A DNA stretch of 64,000 nucleotides, taken from contig NZ_CP081155.1 of NCBI RefSeq assembly GCF_025141175.1, positions 2,695,001-2,759,000 of the forward strand, read 5' to 3'. The position numbers were made by a program, and so were the translations under genes. Source of the DNA: Jannaschia sp. M317. GTDB lineage: Bacteria; Pseudomonadota; Alphaproteobacteria; Rhodobacterales; Rhodobacteraceae. This document shows positions 17,787 to 27,204 of the stretch, one piece after another. How positions within the stretch are numbered: the first letter of the stretch is position 1; every line of letters starts with the position of its first letter. The notes below the pieces were generated by a model, which saw only the letters and a program-made list of their open reading frames with translations, ran no database searches and was not told the DNA's origin.

Positions 17787-18460
17787 TCCCCACCTCTTTC
17801 CCCCCCGCCCAGGACATCGCCCGCCTGACCGCCCGTGCCCTGCTGGAAGTGGGCGCGGTGCATTTCAATGCGCGCGAGCCGTTCACGCTGGCCTCCGGGC
17901 TGCCGTCGCCCACCTATATCGACTGCCGCAAGCTCATCTCCTATCCACGGCTGCGCGCGACGCTGATGGATTTCCTGGCCGTCACGGTGATGCGTGATGC
18001 CGGGTTCGAGGCGTTCGACAACGTCGCGGGCGGCGAGACGGCGGGCATTCCCTTTGCCGCCTTCATGGCCGAACGGCTGGCCCTGCCGATGACCTACGTG
18101 CGCAAAAAGCCCAAGGGCTATGGCCGCAATGCCCGGATCGAAGGCCTGATGACCGAAGGACAGAGGGTCCTGCTGGTCGAGGACATGACCACGGACGGCG
18201 GATCGAAGCTGTCTTTCGTTGACGCCATCCGCGAGACCGGCGCCACCTGCGGGCATACGGCGGTGATCTTCAGCTACGGCATCTTTCCGGAGATCACCAA
18301 GACCCTTGGCGACCACGGGGTGCAGTTGCACGCGCTGGCAACCTGGTGGGACGTGCTGGCCGAAGCAAAGGCGCAGGGCAGCTTCGACGAAGAGACGTTG
18401 TCGGGTGTCGAGGCGTTCCTGAACGATCCCCGCGCCTGGCAAGAGGCACACAAGGCCTGA
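17783..18460 (+). CDS. pyrE: Orotate phosphoribosyltransferase
   Basis: 225 residues. The PRPP-binding loop [17 protein letters not shown] contains the acidic pair and the TDGG turn, and [14 protein letters not shown] is the N-terminal orotate region. It converts orotate and PRPP to OMP. The start is coupled to pyrC (ATGA overlap). Downstream sequence up to dnaB (18461-18729) carries a G/C-rich hairpin. Confidence 0.97.
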   Translation: MIPTSFPPAQDIARLTARALLEVGAVHFNAREPFTLASGLPSPTYIDCRKLISYPRLRATLMDFLAVTVMRDAGFEAFDNVAGGETAGIPFAAFMAERLALPMTYVRKKPKGYGRNARIEGLMTEGQRVLLVEDMTTDGGSKLSFVDAIRETGATCGHTAVIFSYGIFPEITKTLGDHGVQLHALATWWDVLAEAKAQGSFDEETLSGVEAFLNDPRAWQEAHKA

Positions 18461-18486
18461 TCCCGGCGCGCCTGCGTCGGGTCGCG

Positions 18487-18506
18487 GCGGGGGCCCTGCC
18501 CCCCCG
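18487..18506 (+). other. GC hairpin between pyrE and dnaB
   Basis: In the 269-nt pyrE-dnaB gap, gggggc pairs with gccccc around a three-base loop, with no T-tract after it. About 30 nt further on lies agaggtatttctggccagag, which resembles a short intergenic motif I recall from other Rhodobacterales. The rest of the gap shows nothing else I can name, apart from a purine-rich run before the dnaB ATG. Confidence 0.35.
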
Positions 18507-18729
18507 TGGCTGACGGTGCCACCCAGAGGTATTTCTGGCCAGAGCAACACAGGGTCGGCGTCGGAAGGCAGGTCGGGCGCGGAGTTATGCCCAGATCATT
18601 TGGCTTATGCACATCTCCTTCACAGGGTGGCGGATTGCCGGGTTTCGGCGCATGGGCTAGTCTGCGCCGTAAGCACAACAGCAAGGCCGGTCCAACGGCC
18701 GTGACATCGCGCAGTCGGGGGACAGGCAG

Positions 18730-20208
18730 ATGAATGAGATCATGCGTTTGGATCAGGGCGTTCCGGCAGCCTCGGACGGCACTTTGCCGCACAACATCGA
18801 GGCCGAGCAGCAGCTGCTTGGCGCGCTGTTGATCGACAACGATCTGTATGATCGGGCGGCCTCCGTCATCAAGGCGGAGCATTTCTACGACCCGGTGCAC
18901 GCGCGGATCTACGAGATCTGCGCCGCGCGCATCCAGAAAAACGCGCTGGCCTCGCCGGTCACGCTGAAGCCGTTTCTGGAGGAGGACGAGGGCCTCAAGG
19001 CGCTTGGCGGGCCGTCCTATCTGGTGTCCCTGGCGGCCTCGGCCATCGCGGCCTATGCGGTGCGCGACTATGCCCAGATGATCTATGACCTGGCGATCCG
19101 GCGCGAGCTGATCAGCCTGGGGCGCGACATCGCCGCCCAGGCCACCGATGTGACCGTCGACAAGGAACCGAACGAACAGATCGTCGACGCCGAATCCCGG
19201 CTCTACGCCCTGGCCGAACAGGGCCGCAGCGAGAGCGGGTTTCAATCGTTCCTGTCGGCCATCAAGCAGGCCGTCGATGTGGCCAACGCGGCCTATCAAC
19301 GCGACGGCGGCTTGGCGGGGATCTCGACCGGGCTGACCGACATGGACAAGAAGCTGGGCGGCCTGCACCGGTCCGATCTCTTGATCCTGGCCGGACGCCC
19401 CTCGATGGGGAAAACGTCGCTGGCCACGAACATCGCGTTCAACGTGGCCAAGGCCTATAAGCGCGGCACAACCTTTGACGGGCGCGACGGTGCGGTCGAG
19501 GGCGGCGTCGTGGGTTTCTACTCGCTGGAGATGTCGGCCGAACAGCTGGCCGCGCGGGTCCTGTCGGAGGCCGCCGAGGTGCCGTCAGAGCAGATCCGCA
19601 AAGGCGACATGACCGAGGCCGAGTTCCGCCGATTTGTCGAGGCGGCCAAGGCGCTGGAAAGCTGCCCTTTGTATATCGACGACACGCCCGCCTTGCCCAT
19701 CGCGCAGTTGTCCGCGCGGGCCCGGCGTCAGAAACGGACGCACGGGCTGGACCTGCTGATCGTGGATTACCTGCAACTGGTGAAGGCACCAGGGGCTGGG
19801 GACAACCGCGTCAACGAGGTTTCGGCGATCACCCAGGGCCTGAAGGCCATCGCCAAGGAACTGGACATCCCGGTCATCGCCTTGTCCCAGCTGTCGCGTC
19901 AGGTCGAAAGCCGGGAAGACAAGCGCCCGCAGTTGTCTGACTTGCGGGAATCCGGCTCGATCGAGCAGGACGCGGATGTCGTGATGTTCGTCTACCGCGA
20001 GGAATACTACAAGGAACGCGAAAAGCCTGGTGACCATCAGCTCGACAAGATGGCCGAATGGCAGGCCGCGATGGAAGCGGTGCACGGCAAGGCCGAGGTC
20101 GTCATCGGCAAACAGCGCCACGGTCCCATCGGCACCGTCGAGTTGTCGTTCGAGGGCCGCTTCACCCGCTTCGGGAACCTCGTGAAACCCTGGCAGGAGC
20201 GCGGCTGA
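18730..20208 (+). CDS. dnaB: Replicative DNA helicase DnaB
   Basis: 492 residues. The N-terminal DnaB domain begins PHNIEAEQQLLGALLIDNDLY. The RecA-like domain has Walker A GRPSMGKTS, Walker B LLIVDYLQL, and the later motifs SQLSRQVESREDKRPQLSDLR and SIEQDADVVMFVYREEYY. It unwinds the fork as a hexamer. ATG 18730 is followed by a second ATG four bases later in another frame. Length and motifs are normal, with no intein. Confidence 0.98.
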   Translation: MNEIMRLDQGVPAASDGTLPHNIEAEQQLLGALLIDNDLYDRAASVIKAEHFYDPVHARIYEICAARIQKNALASPVTLKPFLEEDEGLKALGGPSYLVSLAASAIAAYAVRDYAQMIYDLAIRRELISLGRDIAAQATDVTVDKEPNEQIVDAESRLYALAEQGRSESGFQSFLSAIKQAVDVANAAYQRDGGLAGISTGLTDMDKKLGGLHRSDLLILAGRPSMGKTSLATNIAFNVAKAYKRGTTFDGRDGAVEGGVVGFYSLEMSAEQLAARVLSEAAEVPSEQIRKGDMTEAEFRRFVEAAKALESCPLYIDDTPALPIAQLSARARRQKRTHGLDLLIVDYLQLVKAPGAGDNRVNEVSAITQGLKAIAKELDIPVIALSQLSRQVESREDKRPQLSDLRESGSIEQDADVVMFVYREEYYKEREKPGDHQLDKMAEWQAAMEAVHGKAEVVIGKQRHGPIGTVELSFEGRFTRFGNLVKPWQERG

Positions 20209-20215
20209 CGGCCCG

Positions 20216-20236
20216 GCCCCGACTTGACGTCGGGGC
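20216..20236 (+). terminator. Hairpin between dnaB and alr (terminator-like, no T-tract)
   Basis: A perfect 8-bp stem gccccgac/gtcggggc closes a 5-nt loop, 8 nt after the dnaB stop and 24 nt before the alr ATG. It lacks a following T-tract, so it may be an mRNA boundary rather than a full terminator. Confidence 0.4.
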
Positions 20237-20259
20237 TTGAGGCGGCGAAGACGCGTGTC

Positions 20260-21309
20260 ATGCCAACGGGAACCCTGCATATCGACCTGGAAGCCATCGC
20301 CGCCAACTGGCGCGCGCTGGACCGGATGTCCGCCCAGTCCTGCGAAACGGCGGCGGTCGTCAAGGCCGATGCCTATGGGCTGGGCCTGACGCAGGTGGCG
20401 CCACGACTGGCGCAGGAAGGCGCCCGCGCGTTTTTCGTGGCCACCACCGACGAGGGGCTGGAGCTGCGCCGCACGCTGGGCCCGGAGCCACGGATCTATA
20501 TCCTGTACGGGCACATGTCCGGCGACACGCAGATGATAAAGCGCGCCGATCTGGTGCCGATGATCTGTTCGATCGAGCAGTTGACCCGGCACCTCGAAAC
20601 CCTGCCGCGTCATCCTTTCGGCTTGCAGCTGGACACGGGCATGAACCGTCTGGGCCTGCGCGAGGCGGAATGGCAGGTCGTGGCCGACCTGGCGCTGGCC
20701 GCGGAACCAGTTCTGATCGCGTCGCACCTGCATTCCGCCGATGAACCAGACAGCCCCCACAACACCGCGCAGCTAAGCGCCTTTCGCCGCATGACCGAAG
20801 GCGTCGAAGCGCCGCGCAGCCTGTCGGCCACCGGTGGCATCCTGCTGGGACCGGGGTTTCATTTCGACATGACCCGTCCGGGCGTGGGTCTCTACGGCGG
20901 CCTGCCATACGCCAAGGCAGAACCGGTGGTCGCGCTGGATCTGCCGGTCATCACCTGTTTCGACATCGAGGCGGGCGAGTCGGTCGGCTATGGGGCCAGC
21001 TGGACCGCGCGCGCGCCGTCACGGATCGCCACCGTGGCGGGGGGCTATGCCGACGGGATGCACCGCGCGCTGCAACCCGGCATGGAATTGATGGCCGGTC
21101 CGGTGCCCTGTCCGGCCGTGGGCCGGGTGTCGATGGATCTGTTAACCATTGATATCTCTCACCTTGATCACGACCCGGACGTTCTGACGCTGCTTGATCC
21201 GCATCATACCGTGGATGCGTTGGCTCAGGTGGGCGGGACGATCGGCTATGAGGTTTTGACCTCGCTCGGGGCGCGATATGCGCGGCGGTATCGCGGGGCC
21301 GCGACCTAA
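20260..21309 (+). CDS. alr: Alanine racemase
   Basis: 349 residues of the PLP barrel type. AAVVKADAYGLG carries the PLP lysine, SVGYGASWTA carries the catalytic tyrosine, and VPCPAVGRVSMDLLTIDIS is the conserved C-terminal beta domain. It supplies D-alanine for peptidoglycan. ATG 20260 was chosen over ATG 20224 because the family begins shortly before the GTLHIDLEAIAANWR strand. Confidence 0.96.
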   Translation: MPTGTLHIDLEAIAANWRALDRMSAQSCETAAVVKADAYGLGLTQVAPRLAQEGARAFFVATTDEGLELRRTLGPEPRIYILYGHMSGDTQMIKRADLVPMICSIEQLTRHLETLPRHPFGLQLDTGMNRLGLREAEWQVVADLALAAEPVLIASHLHSADEPDSPHNTAQLSAFRRMTEGVEAPRSLSATGGILLGPGFHFDMTRPGVGLYGGLPYAKAEPVVALDLPVITCFDIEAGESVGYGASWTARAPSRIATVAGGYADGMHRALQPGMELMAGPVPCPAVGRVSMDLLTIDISHLDHDPDVLTLLDPHHTVDALAQVGGTIGYEVLTSLGARYARRYRGAAT

Positions 21310-21476
21310 GGCTCGCCCCTATTCTGCCTTGGATCTCAGTTATTAACTTTTTTGAACCCACGATGTTGTGTGGAACTTTTTTGCTTTTCCAGTGCTTGTA
21401 TAGGCGAAAACCTGCTACTCATACTTTTGAGCAGCCAAGAAACCCGAATGCGACTTACCTTAACAGGGGTCTGGCT

Positions 21477-22265
21477 ATGACTAATTCTACGCGTCAACTT
21501 ACCGTTCTGACGTCCGTTGTGCAGCAGCTTTGCACGTTTCTTCTTGTTGTGATCGCGCTGGCCCTCACCGCGACGACTGCGGCGGCCTTGTTCGGCATAT
21601 TGCCCTGGCTGGATCTGCCCGTCGCCGTCGGCGGTGCCGATGTCGTGAACGCGGGCATGTTCGCGCAATTGGGCCTGACGGCTCTGTTGCTGATCCTTGT
21701 GGGCTTTCTGCCTGCGAACAGTCGCGTCCGGCGGCTGGAGGTCACGAACCGCGATTTCCACATCTCCATGTCCGATGTGGCCGAAGCCTATGCCTACGTA
21801 CACCAGGCCGACCGCGAAGGGACGTTTCAGCTGAGCCGAGAGTTTGACGCCATGCGCGACCGGATCGAGTGGATGCGCCAGCACCCTGACCTGCGCGAGA
21901 TGGAACACGACGTGCTGCAGGTCGCCGCCCAGATGTCGGTCGAAAGCCACGAACTGGCCGAAGTGTATACCACCGAAAAGGTTGACCGCGCCCGATCCTT
22001 CCTGCGGCAGCGCCAGCAAGAGGTGGACGAATACCGTCAGCGCATTTCCATGGCGCAAGCCACCGTGGGCGAGATCAAGCGCTGGATGCAGGCGGTTTCC
22101 GTTGACGAAGGTCTGGCAGAAAAACAGTTGGAGCGGCTGCAGGATGACCTGGCCGAGATCACCGACGCACTGAAGCTGACTGGCCACGATCGCCCCCAGA
22201 ACGTCGTGGGATTGTCGCGCAAGCGCAGTGGCGGTGCGGAACCGATGGCGACCCCCGCCGAATAA
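21477..22265 (+). CDS. Two-TM protein with coiled-coil C-terminus (uncharacterised)
   Basis: 262 residues from ATG 21477, preceded by aggggt. Two hydrophobic segments (about residues 17-40 and 58-78) are followed by a long charged helical region (DAMRDRIEWMRQHPD, SFLRQRQQEVDEYRQRI). I recall relatives in Rhodobacterales labelled DNA repair protein, but see no repair domain, so I leave it unnamed. The 5' region (21310-21476) is AT-rich, unlike the surroundings, and presumably holds the promoter. A strong terminator follows at 22285-22312. Confidence 0.75.
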   Translation: MTNSTRQLTVLTSVVQQLCTFLLVVIALALTATTAAALFGILPWLDLPVAVGGADVVNAGMFAQLGLTALLLILVGFLPANSRVRRLEVTNRDFHISMSDVAEAYAYVHQADREGTFQLSREFDAMRDRIEWMRQHPDLREMEHDVLQVAAQMSVESHELAEVYTTEKVDRARSFLRQRQQEVDEYRQRISMAQATVGEIKRWMQAVSVDEGLAEKQLERLQDDLAEITDALKLTGHDRPQNVVGLSRKRSGGAEPMATPAE

Positions 22266-22284
22266 TCCTCCGCTGACCTGTATC

Positions 22285-22312
22285 GGCCCGGTCCCCGCGA
22301 CCGGGCCTTTTT
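22285..22312 (+). terminator. Intrinsic terminator before radA
   Basis: A perfect 9-bp stem ggcccggtc (22285-22293) / gaccgggcc (22299-22307) has a cccgc loop and five T directly after. It ends the transcript of the two-TM coiled-coil gene. Confidence 0.85.
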
Positions 22313-22358
22313 CATGCCCGCCCTTGCCTTTCCCACGACAAGGGACCAAAACAAGAAC

Positions 22359-23726
22359 ATGGCCAAACCCGTCACTCAATTCGCCTGCACATCCTGCGGA
22401 GCCGTCCACAAGAAATGGACCGGTCGCTGCGATGGGTGCGGGGCCTGGAACACGATCCAGGAAGAGGTGCCCTTGTCACAGGGGCCATCCAAGAAATCGC
22501 TCGGCACGGCCAAGGGGCGACGCATGGCCCTGACCGATCTTCAGACCGAGGAATCGCCGCCCCCCCGCACCCTGTCCCACATGGGAGAGCTGGACCGCGT
22601 GCTGGGCGGCGGCCTCGTGCCGGCCTCGGCGACCTTGGTGGGTGGGGATCCGGGTATCGGCAAATCCACTCTCTTGCTGCAGGCTGCCGCGGCCTTCGCA
22701 CGCGCGGGCGAATCGGTGGTCTATGTCTCTGGCGAAGAGGCGACGGCCCAGGTGCGCATGCGCGCGCAGCGGCTGGGCCTGGGCGACGCCCCGGTGAAAC
22801 TCGCCTCCGAGACGAACCTGCGCGACGTGCTGACCACGCTGGAGGCGGAGAAACCCGCCCTGGCCATCATCGATTCGATTCAGACCATGTGGGTCGATAC
22901 GGTCGACAGCGCCCCCGGTTCCGTCAGTCAGGTCCGCGCCTCGGCGCAGGAACTGACGAGTTTCGCCAAGCGCCACGGCACGGCTGTCATTCTGGTGGGC
23001 CACGTCACCAAGGAAGGCCAGATCGCCGGCCCCCGCGTGGTCGAGCACATGGTCGATACCGTCCTTTATTTCGAGGGTGAGCGGGGACATCAGTTCCGCA
23101 TTCTGCGCGCGGTCAAGAACCGCTTCGGCCCCGCGGATGAAATCGGCGTCTTCGAGATGACGGGCGCGGGCCTGGCCGAGGTGGCGAACCCTTCGGCCCT
23201 GTTCCTGGGGGACCGCGACGCCCCTGCCCCCGGCTCCGTCGTCTTTGCGGGGATCGAGGGGACACGCCCTGTTCTGGTGGAAATCCAGGCGCTTGTGGCG
23301 CCATCGCAGCTAAGCCAACCGCGTCGCGCGGTGGTCGGCTGGGACGGTTCGCGCCTGTCGATGATCCTTGCCGTTCTCGAGGCGCGGACGGGAATCTCCT
23401 TTCAGGGGCTCGACGTCTATCTGAACGTCGCGGGCGGGATTCGCATCAGCGAACCGGCCGCCGACCTGGCCGTGGCCTGCGCCCTTTTGTCTGCGCGCGA
23501 AGATGCGGCGATCCCCCCGGAAACCGTCGTCTTCGGCGAGCTGTCGCTGTCCGGGGCGCTGCGTCCGGTGTCTCAGGCCGAAAACCGGTTGAAAGAAGCG
23601 GCCAAACTTGGTTTTACCGCCGCAATGGCCCCGAAGGGCTGCAAGACGGGTGATGCGGGGGAGTTGTCTCTGCGACTGCTACCGGATCTGACCACGCTTG
23701 TGGGCGAGGTCTTCGGCGCAGCCTGA
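22359..23726 (+). CDS. radA: DNA repair protein RadA/Sms
   Basis: 455 residues from ATG 22359. The N-terminal C4 zinc motif is visible (ACTSCG and RCDGCGAWNT), then the P-loop GDPGIGKST, the RadA-specific KNRFGPADEIGVFEM, and a C-terminal Lon-protease-like domain (LDVYLNVAGGIRISEPAADLAVA). RadA extends recombination branches. The ATG is preceded by agggaccaaaacaagaac. Confidence 0.97.
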   Translation: MAKPVTQFACTSCGAVHKKWTGRCDGCGAWNTIQEEVPLSQGPSKKSLGTAKGRRMALTDLQTEESPPPRTLSHMGELDRVLGGGLVPASATLVGGDPGIGKSTLLLQAAAAFARAGESVVYVSGEEATAQVRMRAQRLGLGDAPVKLASETNLRDVLTTLEAEKPALAIIDSIQTMWVDTVDSAPGSVSQVRASAQELTSFAKRHGTAVILVGHVTKEGQIAGPRVVEHMVDTVLYFEGERGHQFRILRAVKNRFGPADEIGVFEMTGAGLAEVANPSALFLGDRDAPAPGSVVFAGIEGTRPVLVEIQALVAPSQLSQPRRAVVGWDGSRLSMILAVLEARTGISFQGLDVYLNVAGGIRISEPAADLAVACALLSAREDAAIPPETVVFGELSLSGALRPVSQAENRLKEAAKLGFTAAMAPKGCKTGDAGELSLRLLPDLTTLVGEVFGAA

Positions 23727-23754
23727 TCCCGGCGACCGTGACGGAAGGACGGGC

Positions 23755-24354
23755 ATGGAAGGTTTCACCATCGTCGACGGCGCGGTCGCGCTTATCATCG
23801 TGGTTTCTGCGATTCTGGCGTATTCGCGTGGTCTGGTGCGCGAAGGCATGGCCATCCTGGGCTGGATCGCCGCTGCTGTTCTGGCCTTTACCTTTGCGGG
23901 CGCTGCCGAACCGTTGGTGCGTGAAATTCCCTACGTAGGCGATATTCTGGGCGACAGCTGCGAATTGGCCGTGATCGCGGCCTTTGCGCTGGTCTTTGCG
24001 TTGGCACTGGTCCTGACCTCGTTCTTTACGCCGTTGCTGTCGTCGGCCATCCGCCATTCGGCGCTTGGCCCGATCGACCAGGGGCTGGGGTTCGTGTTCG
24101 GCGTCGTGCGGGGTGTGCTGCTGGTTGCGGTGGGCTTCGTCGTCTATGATCGGGTGGTCGTCAACGAAGGCATCCCGCAGATCGAAGACAGCCGGTCGGC
24201 CATCATCTTTGAGCGGGTCCAGACCGGCATCGAGGACAACATCCCCGAGGATGCGCCCGGCTGGATCGTCACCCGCTACGAAGCCCTGGTCGGCGAATGC
24301 GGCGCGCCGGTTTCGGCAGACACAGATGTAACCGCCACACCGTCGAACAACTAA
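23755..24354 (+). CDS. CvpA family membrane protein
   Basis: 199 residues with four hydrophobic segments. FTIVDGAVALIIVVSAILAYSRG at the start and the AILGWIAAAVLAF, RGVLLVAVGFVVYD segments are the CvpA pattern. It lies directly before purF, the classic cvpA-purF neighbourhood in which CvpA was first linked to colicin V production. 28 nt separate it from radA. The function in envelope integrity is from family knowledge. Confidence 0.9.
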   Translation: MEGFTIVDGAVALIIVVSAILAYSRGLVREGMAILGWIAAAVLAFTFAGAAEPLVREIPYVGDILGDSCELAVIAAFALVFALALVLTSFFTPLLSSAIRHSALGPIDQGLGFVFGVVRGVLLVAVGFVVYDRVVVNEGIPQIEDSRSAIIFERVQTGIEDNIPEDAPGWIVTRYEALVGECGAPVSADTDVTATPSNN

Positions 24355-24456
24355 GGGTTGCAGACAGCTTTTCGGTGACAGCTAGGTGACAGCGCCCTCG
24401 CGCTGGCTTATGTGACGCGCGAAGCCTTCTGCCCCTCCCTCAGAAAGAGCGATCTC

Positions 24457-25947
24457 ATGACCGATCCCGTCTGGCGCAGCACTCCTTTCGACAGTCTCGA
24501 TGACGACAAGCTGAAGGAGGAATGCGGCGTCTTTGGCGTGGTCGGCGTCTCCGAAGCCGCCAATTTCACCGCGCTCGGCCTGCACGCCCTGCAACATCGC
24601 GGCCAGGAGGCGGGCGGCATCGTCGTCCATCATCCAGAACATGGGTTCAATTCGGTCCGCCGCTTTGGCTATGTCCGCGACAATTTCACGTCGCAGGATG
24701 TGATGGACATGCTGCCGGGCCATGTGGCGATCGGCCATGTCCGCTATTCCACCTCCGGGTCCAAGGGGGCGACCGCCATCCGCGACGTGCAGCCGTTCTT
24801 TGGCGAGTTCGCCATGGGCGGCGCGGCGATTGCGCACAACGGGAACATCACGAACGCCGACAGCCTGCGGCGGGAATTGATCGAGCGTGGGTCCATCTTT
24901 CAGTCGTCCAGCGACAGTGAATGCATCATCCACCTGATGGCCCGGTCGCTGCAACGCAACATTCCCGAGCGGATGAAAGATGCGCTGCGTCGGGTCGAAG
25001 GCGCGTTTTCCGTGGTTGCCATGACCCGCACCAAGCTGATCGGCGTGCGTGATCCGCTGGGCGTGCGCCCGCTGGTGCTGGGCCGTGTGCCGACGTCGGA
25101 CGGGGACGGCTGGGCCTTGGCATCGGAAACCTGCGCGCTGGACATCATCGGCGCGGAATTCATCCGCGAAGTCGAGCCGGGCGAAATGGTCGTGATCTCG
25201 GAAAAGGACGGTGTCGTCTCGCACCGCCCGTTCGAGGCAAAGCGTCCCCGATTCTGTATTTTCGAGCATGTCTACTTCAGCCGCCCGGATTCGATCCAGG
25301 GCGGCCGGTCCGTCTATTCCACCCGCGAAGCGATCGGGCGCGAGTTGGCCAAAGAGGCCCCGGTCGATGCCGACCTCGTCTGTCCGGTGCCGGATTCGGG
25401 AACGCCTGCGGCCATCGGCTACGGTCTGGAATCGGGCATCCCCTATGCCATGGGGATTATCCGCAACCAGTACATGGGCCGCACCTTCATCGAGCCGACC
25501 GAGTCGATCCGCAACATGGGCGTCCGGCTGAAGCTGAACGTCAACCGCGCCCTGGTGAAGGGCAAGCGCATCATCCTGGTCGACGACAGCGTCGTGCGCG
25601 GCACCACGTCCCGCAAGATCAAGGAAATGATCCTGGATGCGGGCGCCGCCGAGGTCCACTTCCGCATCGCGTCCCCGCCCACGGCCTGGCCCTGTTTCTA
25701 CGGGGTCGACACGCCACAACGCGAAAAGCTGCTGGCCGCGACCATGTCCGAAGAAGAGATGCGCGATCATCTGGGCGTCGACAGCCTGCGCTTCATCTCG
25801 CTCGACGGGCTTTATCGTGCGGTGGGCGAGGCCAAGGGCCGGGACAATGCCGCGCCGCAGTATTGCGATGCCTGCTTCTCGGGCGAATACCCGGTCGAGC
25901 CTTCGGATCAATTGGACCGCGGCTTTCGTCTGAAGGCGGCGGAGTAG
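24457..25947 (+). CDS. purF: Amidophosphoribosyltransferase
   Basis: 496 residues. ECGVFGVVG places the catalytic Cys after a propeptide of about 22 residues, so the enzyme is made as a precursor. The PRPP loop is IILVDDSVVRGTT. Cys residues in RFCIFEHVYF, WPCFYG and YCDACFSGEYP suggest an iron-sulfur cluster as in the Bacillus-type enzyme. It performs the first step of purine synthesis. ATG 24457 (MTDPVWRSTPFD) was chosen; an in-frame start at 24412 is upstream. Confidence 0.97.
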   Translation: MTDPVWRSTPFDSLDDDKLKEECGVFGVVGVSEAANFTALGLHALQHRGQEAGGIVVHHPEHGFNSVRRFGYVRDNFTSQDVMDMLPGHVAIGHVRYSTSGSKGATAIRDVQPFFGEFAMGGAAIAHNGNITNADSLRRELIERGSIFQSSSDSECIIHLMARSLQRNIPERMKDALRRVEGAFSVVAMTRTKLIGVRDPLGVRPLVLGRVPTSDGDGWALASETCALDIIGAEFIREVEPGEMVVISEKDGVVSHRPFEAKRPRFCIFEHVYFSRPDSIQGGRSVYSTREAIGRELAKEAPVDADLVCPVPDSGTPAAIGYGLESGIPYAMGIIRNQYMGRTFIEPTESIRNMGVRLKLNVNRALVKGKRIILVDDSVVRGTTSRKIKEMILDAGAAEVHFRIASPPTAWPCFYGVDTPQREKLLAATMSEEEMRDHLGVDSLRFISLDGLYRAVGEAKGRDNAAPQYCDACFSGEYPVEPSDQLDRGFRLKAAE

Positions 25948-26012
25948 GCGCGGCGGGCCGCCGTGGCGCCTATCCGTTGTCTGAGCCACGCGGCAATCGT
26001 ACCTAGATCGCC

Positions 26013-26438
26013 ATGTCAGTTCGACTGAGACCCCATCACGTGCTTTGCGCCATCGGCTTCGAGGGCAAGGGCTATGACGGGCCGTTTACGGCCAATCTGG
26101 CCCATATCGTCCAAGGCCAGTTGCGTGGTCCGGGGGGCGAAGAAATCGCGGTCGTCATCACAGGCGAGGCGGATTCCATCTGCGCCCCCTGCCCCAAACG
26201 ACGCGGCACCTCGTGCGAGGCGGCACCCAAGATCGCGGGGCTGGACGCGCGCCATGGCGCGGCGCTGGATCTTGTACCCGGTCAGGCGCTGACCTGGGGC
26301 GACTGTCTGGACCGGGTCCGCGCACGGGTCGTGCCCGCGGATCTGGTACAGCTTTGCGCCGGATGTGGCTGGCTTGACCAAGGCATGTGCCAGCGACGGT
26401 TGGCTGACTTGCTGGACGGTCGTCCCCCTACGGTGTGA
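26013..26438 (+). CDS. DUF1284 domain protein (Cys-rich)
   Basis: 141 residues. It begins VRLRPHHVLCAIGFEGKGY, the DUF1284 signature. Further Cys are at DSICAPCPKRRGTSCE and LCAGCGWLDQGMC, giving a rich set for metal or Fe-S binding, though I cannot say which. The gene is convergent with bioY and ends at a bidirectional terminator. No function is known to me. Confidence 0.85.
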   Translation: MSVRLRPHHVLCAIGFEGKGYDGPFTANLAHIVQGQLRGPGGEEIAVVITGEADSICAPCPKRRGTSCEAAPKIAGLDARHGAALDLVPGQALTWGDCLDRVRARVVPADLVQLCAGCGWLDQGMCQRRLADLLDGRPPTV

Positions 26439-26451
26439 CCCCGCCAACGAA

Positions 26452-26477
26452 AAAGGGCCGCCCGCAGGCGACCCTTT
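26452..26477. terminator. Bidirectional terminator between DUF1284 and bioY
   Basis: aaagggccgcc (26452-26462) faces ggcgacccttt (26467-26477) around a 4-nt loop, with one mismatch. On the minus strand a run of five T follows, and it sits between the convergent stops at 26438 and 26499. Confidence 0.7.
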
Positions 26478-26498
26478 CAATCGTTCTGGACCCGGGGG

Positions 26499-27086
26499 TC
26501 AGCCTTTGCGCGACTTCAACCAGCCGAGGCCACCCGACACGATCAGCGCGGCCAACACGGCCTTGACCACATCGCCCAGCAGGAACGGCGTCATGAAGGC
26601 TTCGGTCAGCGGGCCAAAGGCCAGATCCGCCCCCCAGACCGAGATGCCCATCGCCGAAGCAACGCCCATCGGCCAGGCTAGGCCGGGCACATACAGCAGC
26701 AGCGACGCGGCGATTGCCACCAGCGACAGCTTGACCGGGTTGGTGATGCCCCGGTCGGTGGCCAGACCGGCCATCCAGGCCAAACCGACGAAGCCGACGA
26801 GGAAACCACCGGTGGGGCCGAAGAAGGCCGCGCCGTTGCCGAAGTTCGCGAAAACCGGCAGGCCCATGGCCCCTTCGGCCAGGTAGGCCAGCAAGGTCAC
26901 CGCACCCAGGCGCGAGCCCAAAGCAAAACCCACGCCCAGAATCGCCAACGTCTGCAGCGTCATCGGAACCGGGATGAACGGGATCGAAACCTGCGCCGCC
27001 AGCGCGATCACGACCGTGCCGGCCAGCACGAGCGCCGCCTTTCTGGCGAGGGACATCTGGCCGAGGGCCATGGTGGTCGGTGTCAT
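26499..27086 (-). CDS. bioY: Biotin transporter BioY
   Basis: 195 residues with about six hydrophobic segments. VPMTLQTLAILGVGFALGSRLG is the BioY signature, and AYLAEGAMGLPVFANF and GGFLVGFVGLAWMAG follow the S-component pattern. It binds biotin as the substrate subunit of an ECF transporter, or works alone. No bioM/bioN neighbours are in the window. The start at 27086 (MTPTTMALGQMSLARKAALV) is preceded by aggagctgctt. Confidence 0.93.
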   Translation of the reverse strand: MTPTTMALGQMSLARKAALVLAGTVVIALAAQVSIPFIPVPMTLQTLAILGVGFALGSRLGAVTLLAYLAEGAMGLPVFANFGNGAAFFGPTGGFLVGFVGLAWMAGLATDRGITNPVKLSLVAIAASLLLYVPGLAWPMGVASAMGISVWGADLAFGPLTEAFMTPFLLGDVVKAVLAALIVSGGLGWLKSRKG

Positions 27087-27156
27087 AAGCAGCTCCTTTG
27101 CGGGCGTTCACTGTCTCTTGGGCACCTTTTCAGCCCCGCAGAGGGCGCTGTCAACT

Positions 27157-27170
27157 TGATGACGCTAACA
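27157..27170. promoter_or_regulatory. Possible central-carbon operator in the bioY/SDR divergent region
   Basis: tgatgacgctaaca matches TGTTAGCGCTAACA at 11 of 14 positions, with the right half complete (CGCTAACA). It lies between the bioY and SDR starts. A chance match is possible, so confidence is low. Confidence 0.3.
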
Positions 27171-27204
27171 AGACGTGCGACGGGGCGGGGATACGGAGGG
27201 TCCC

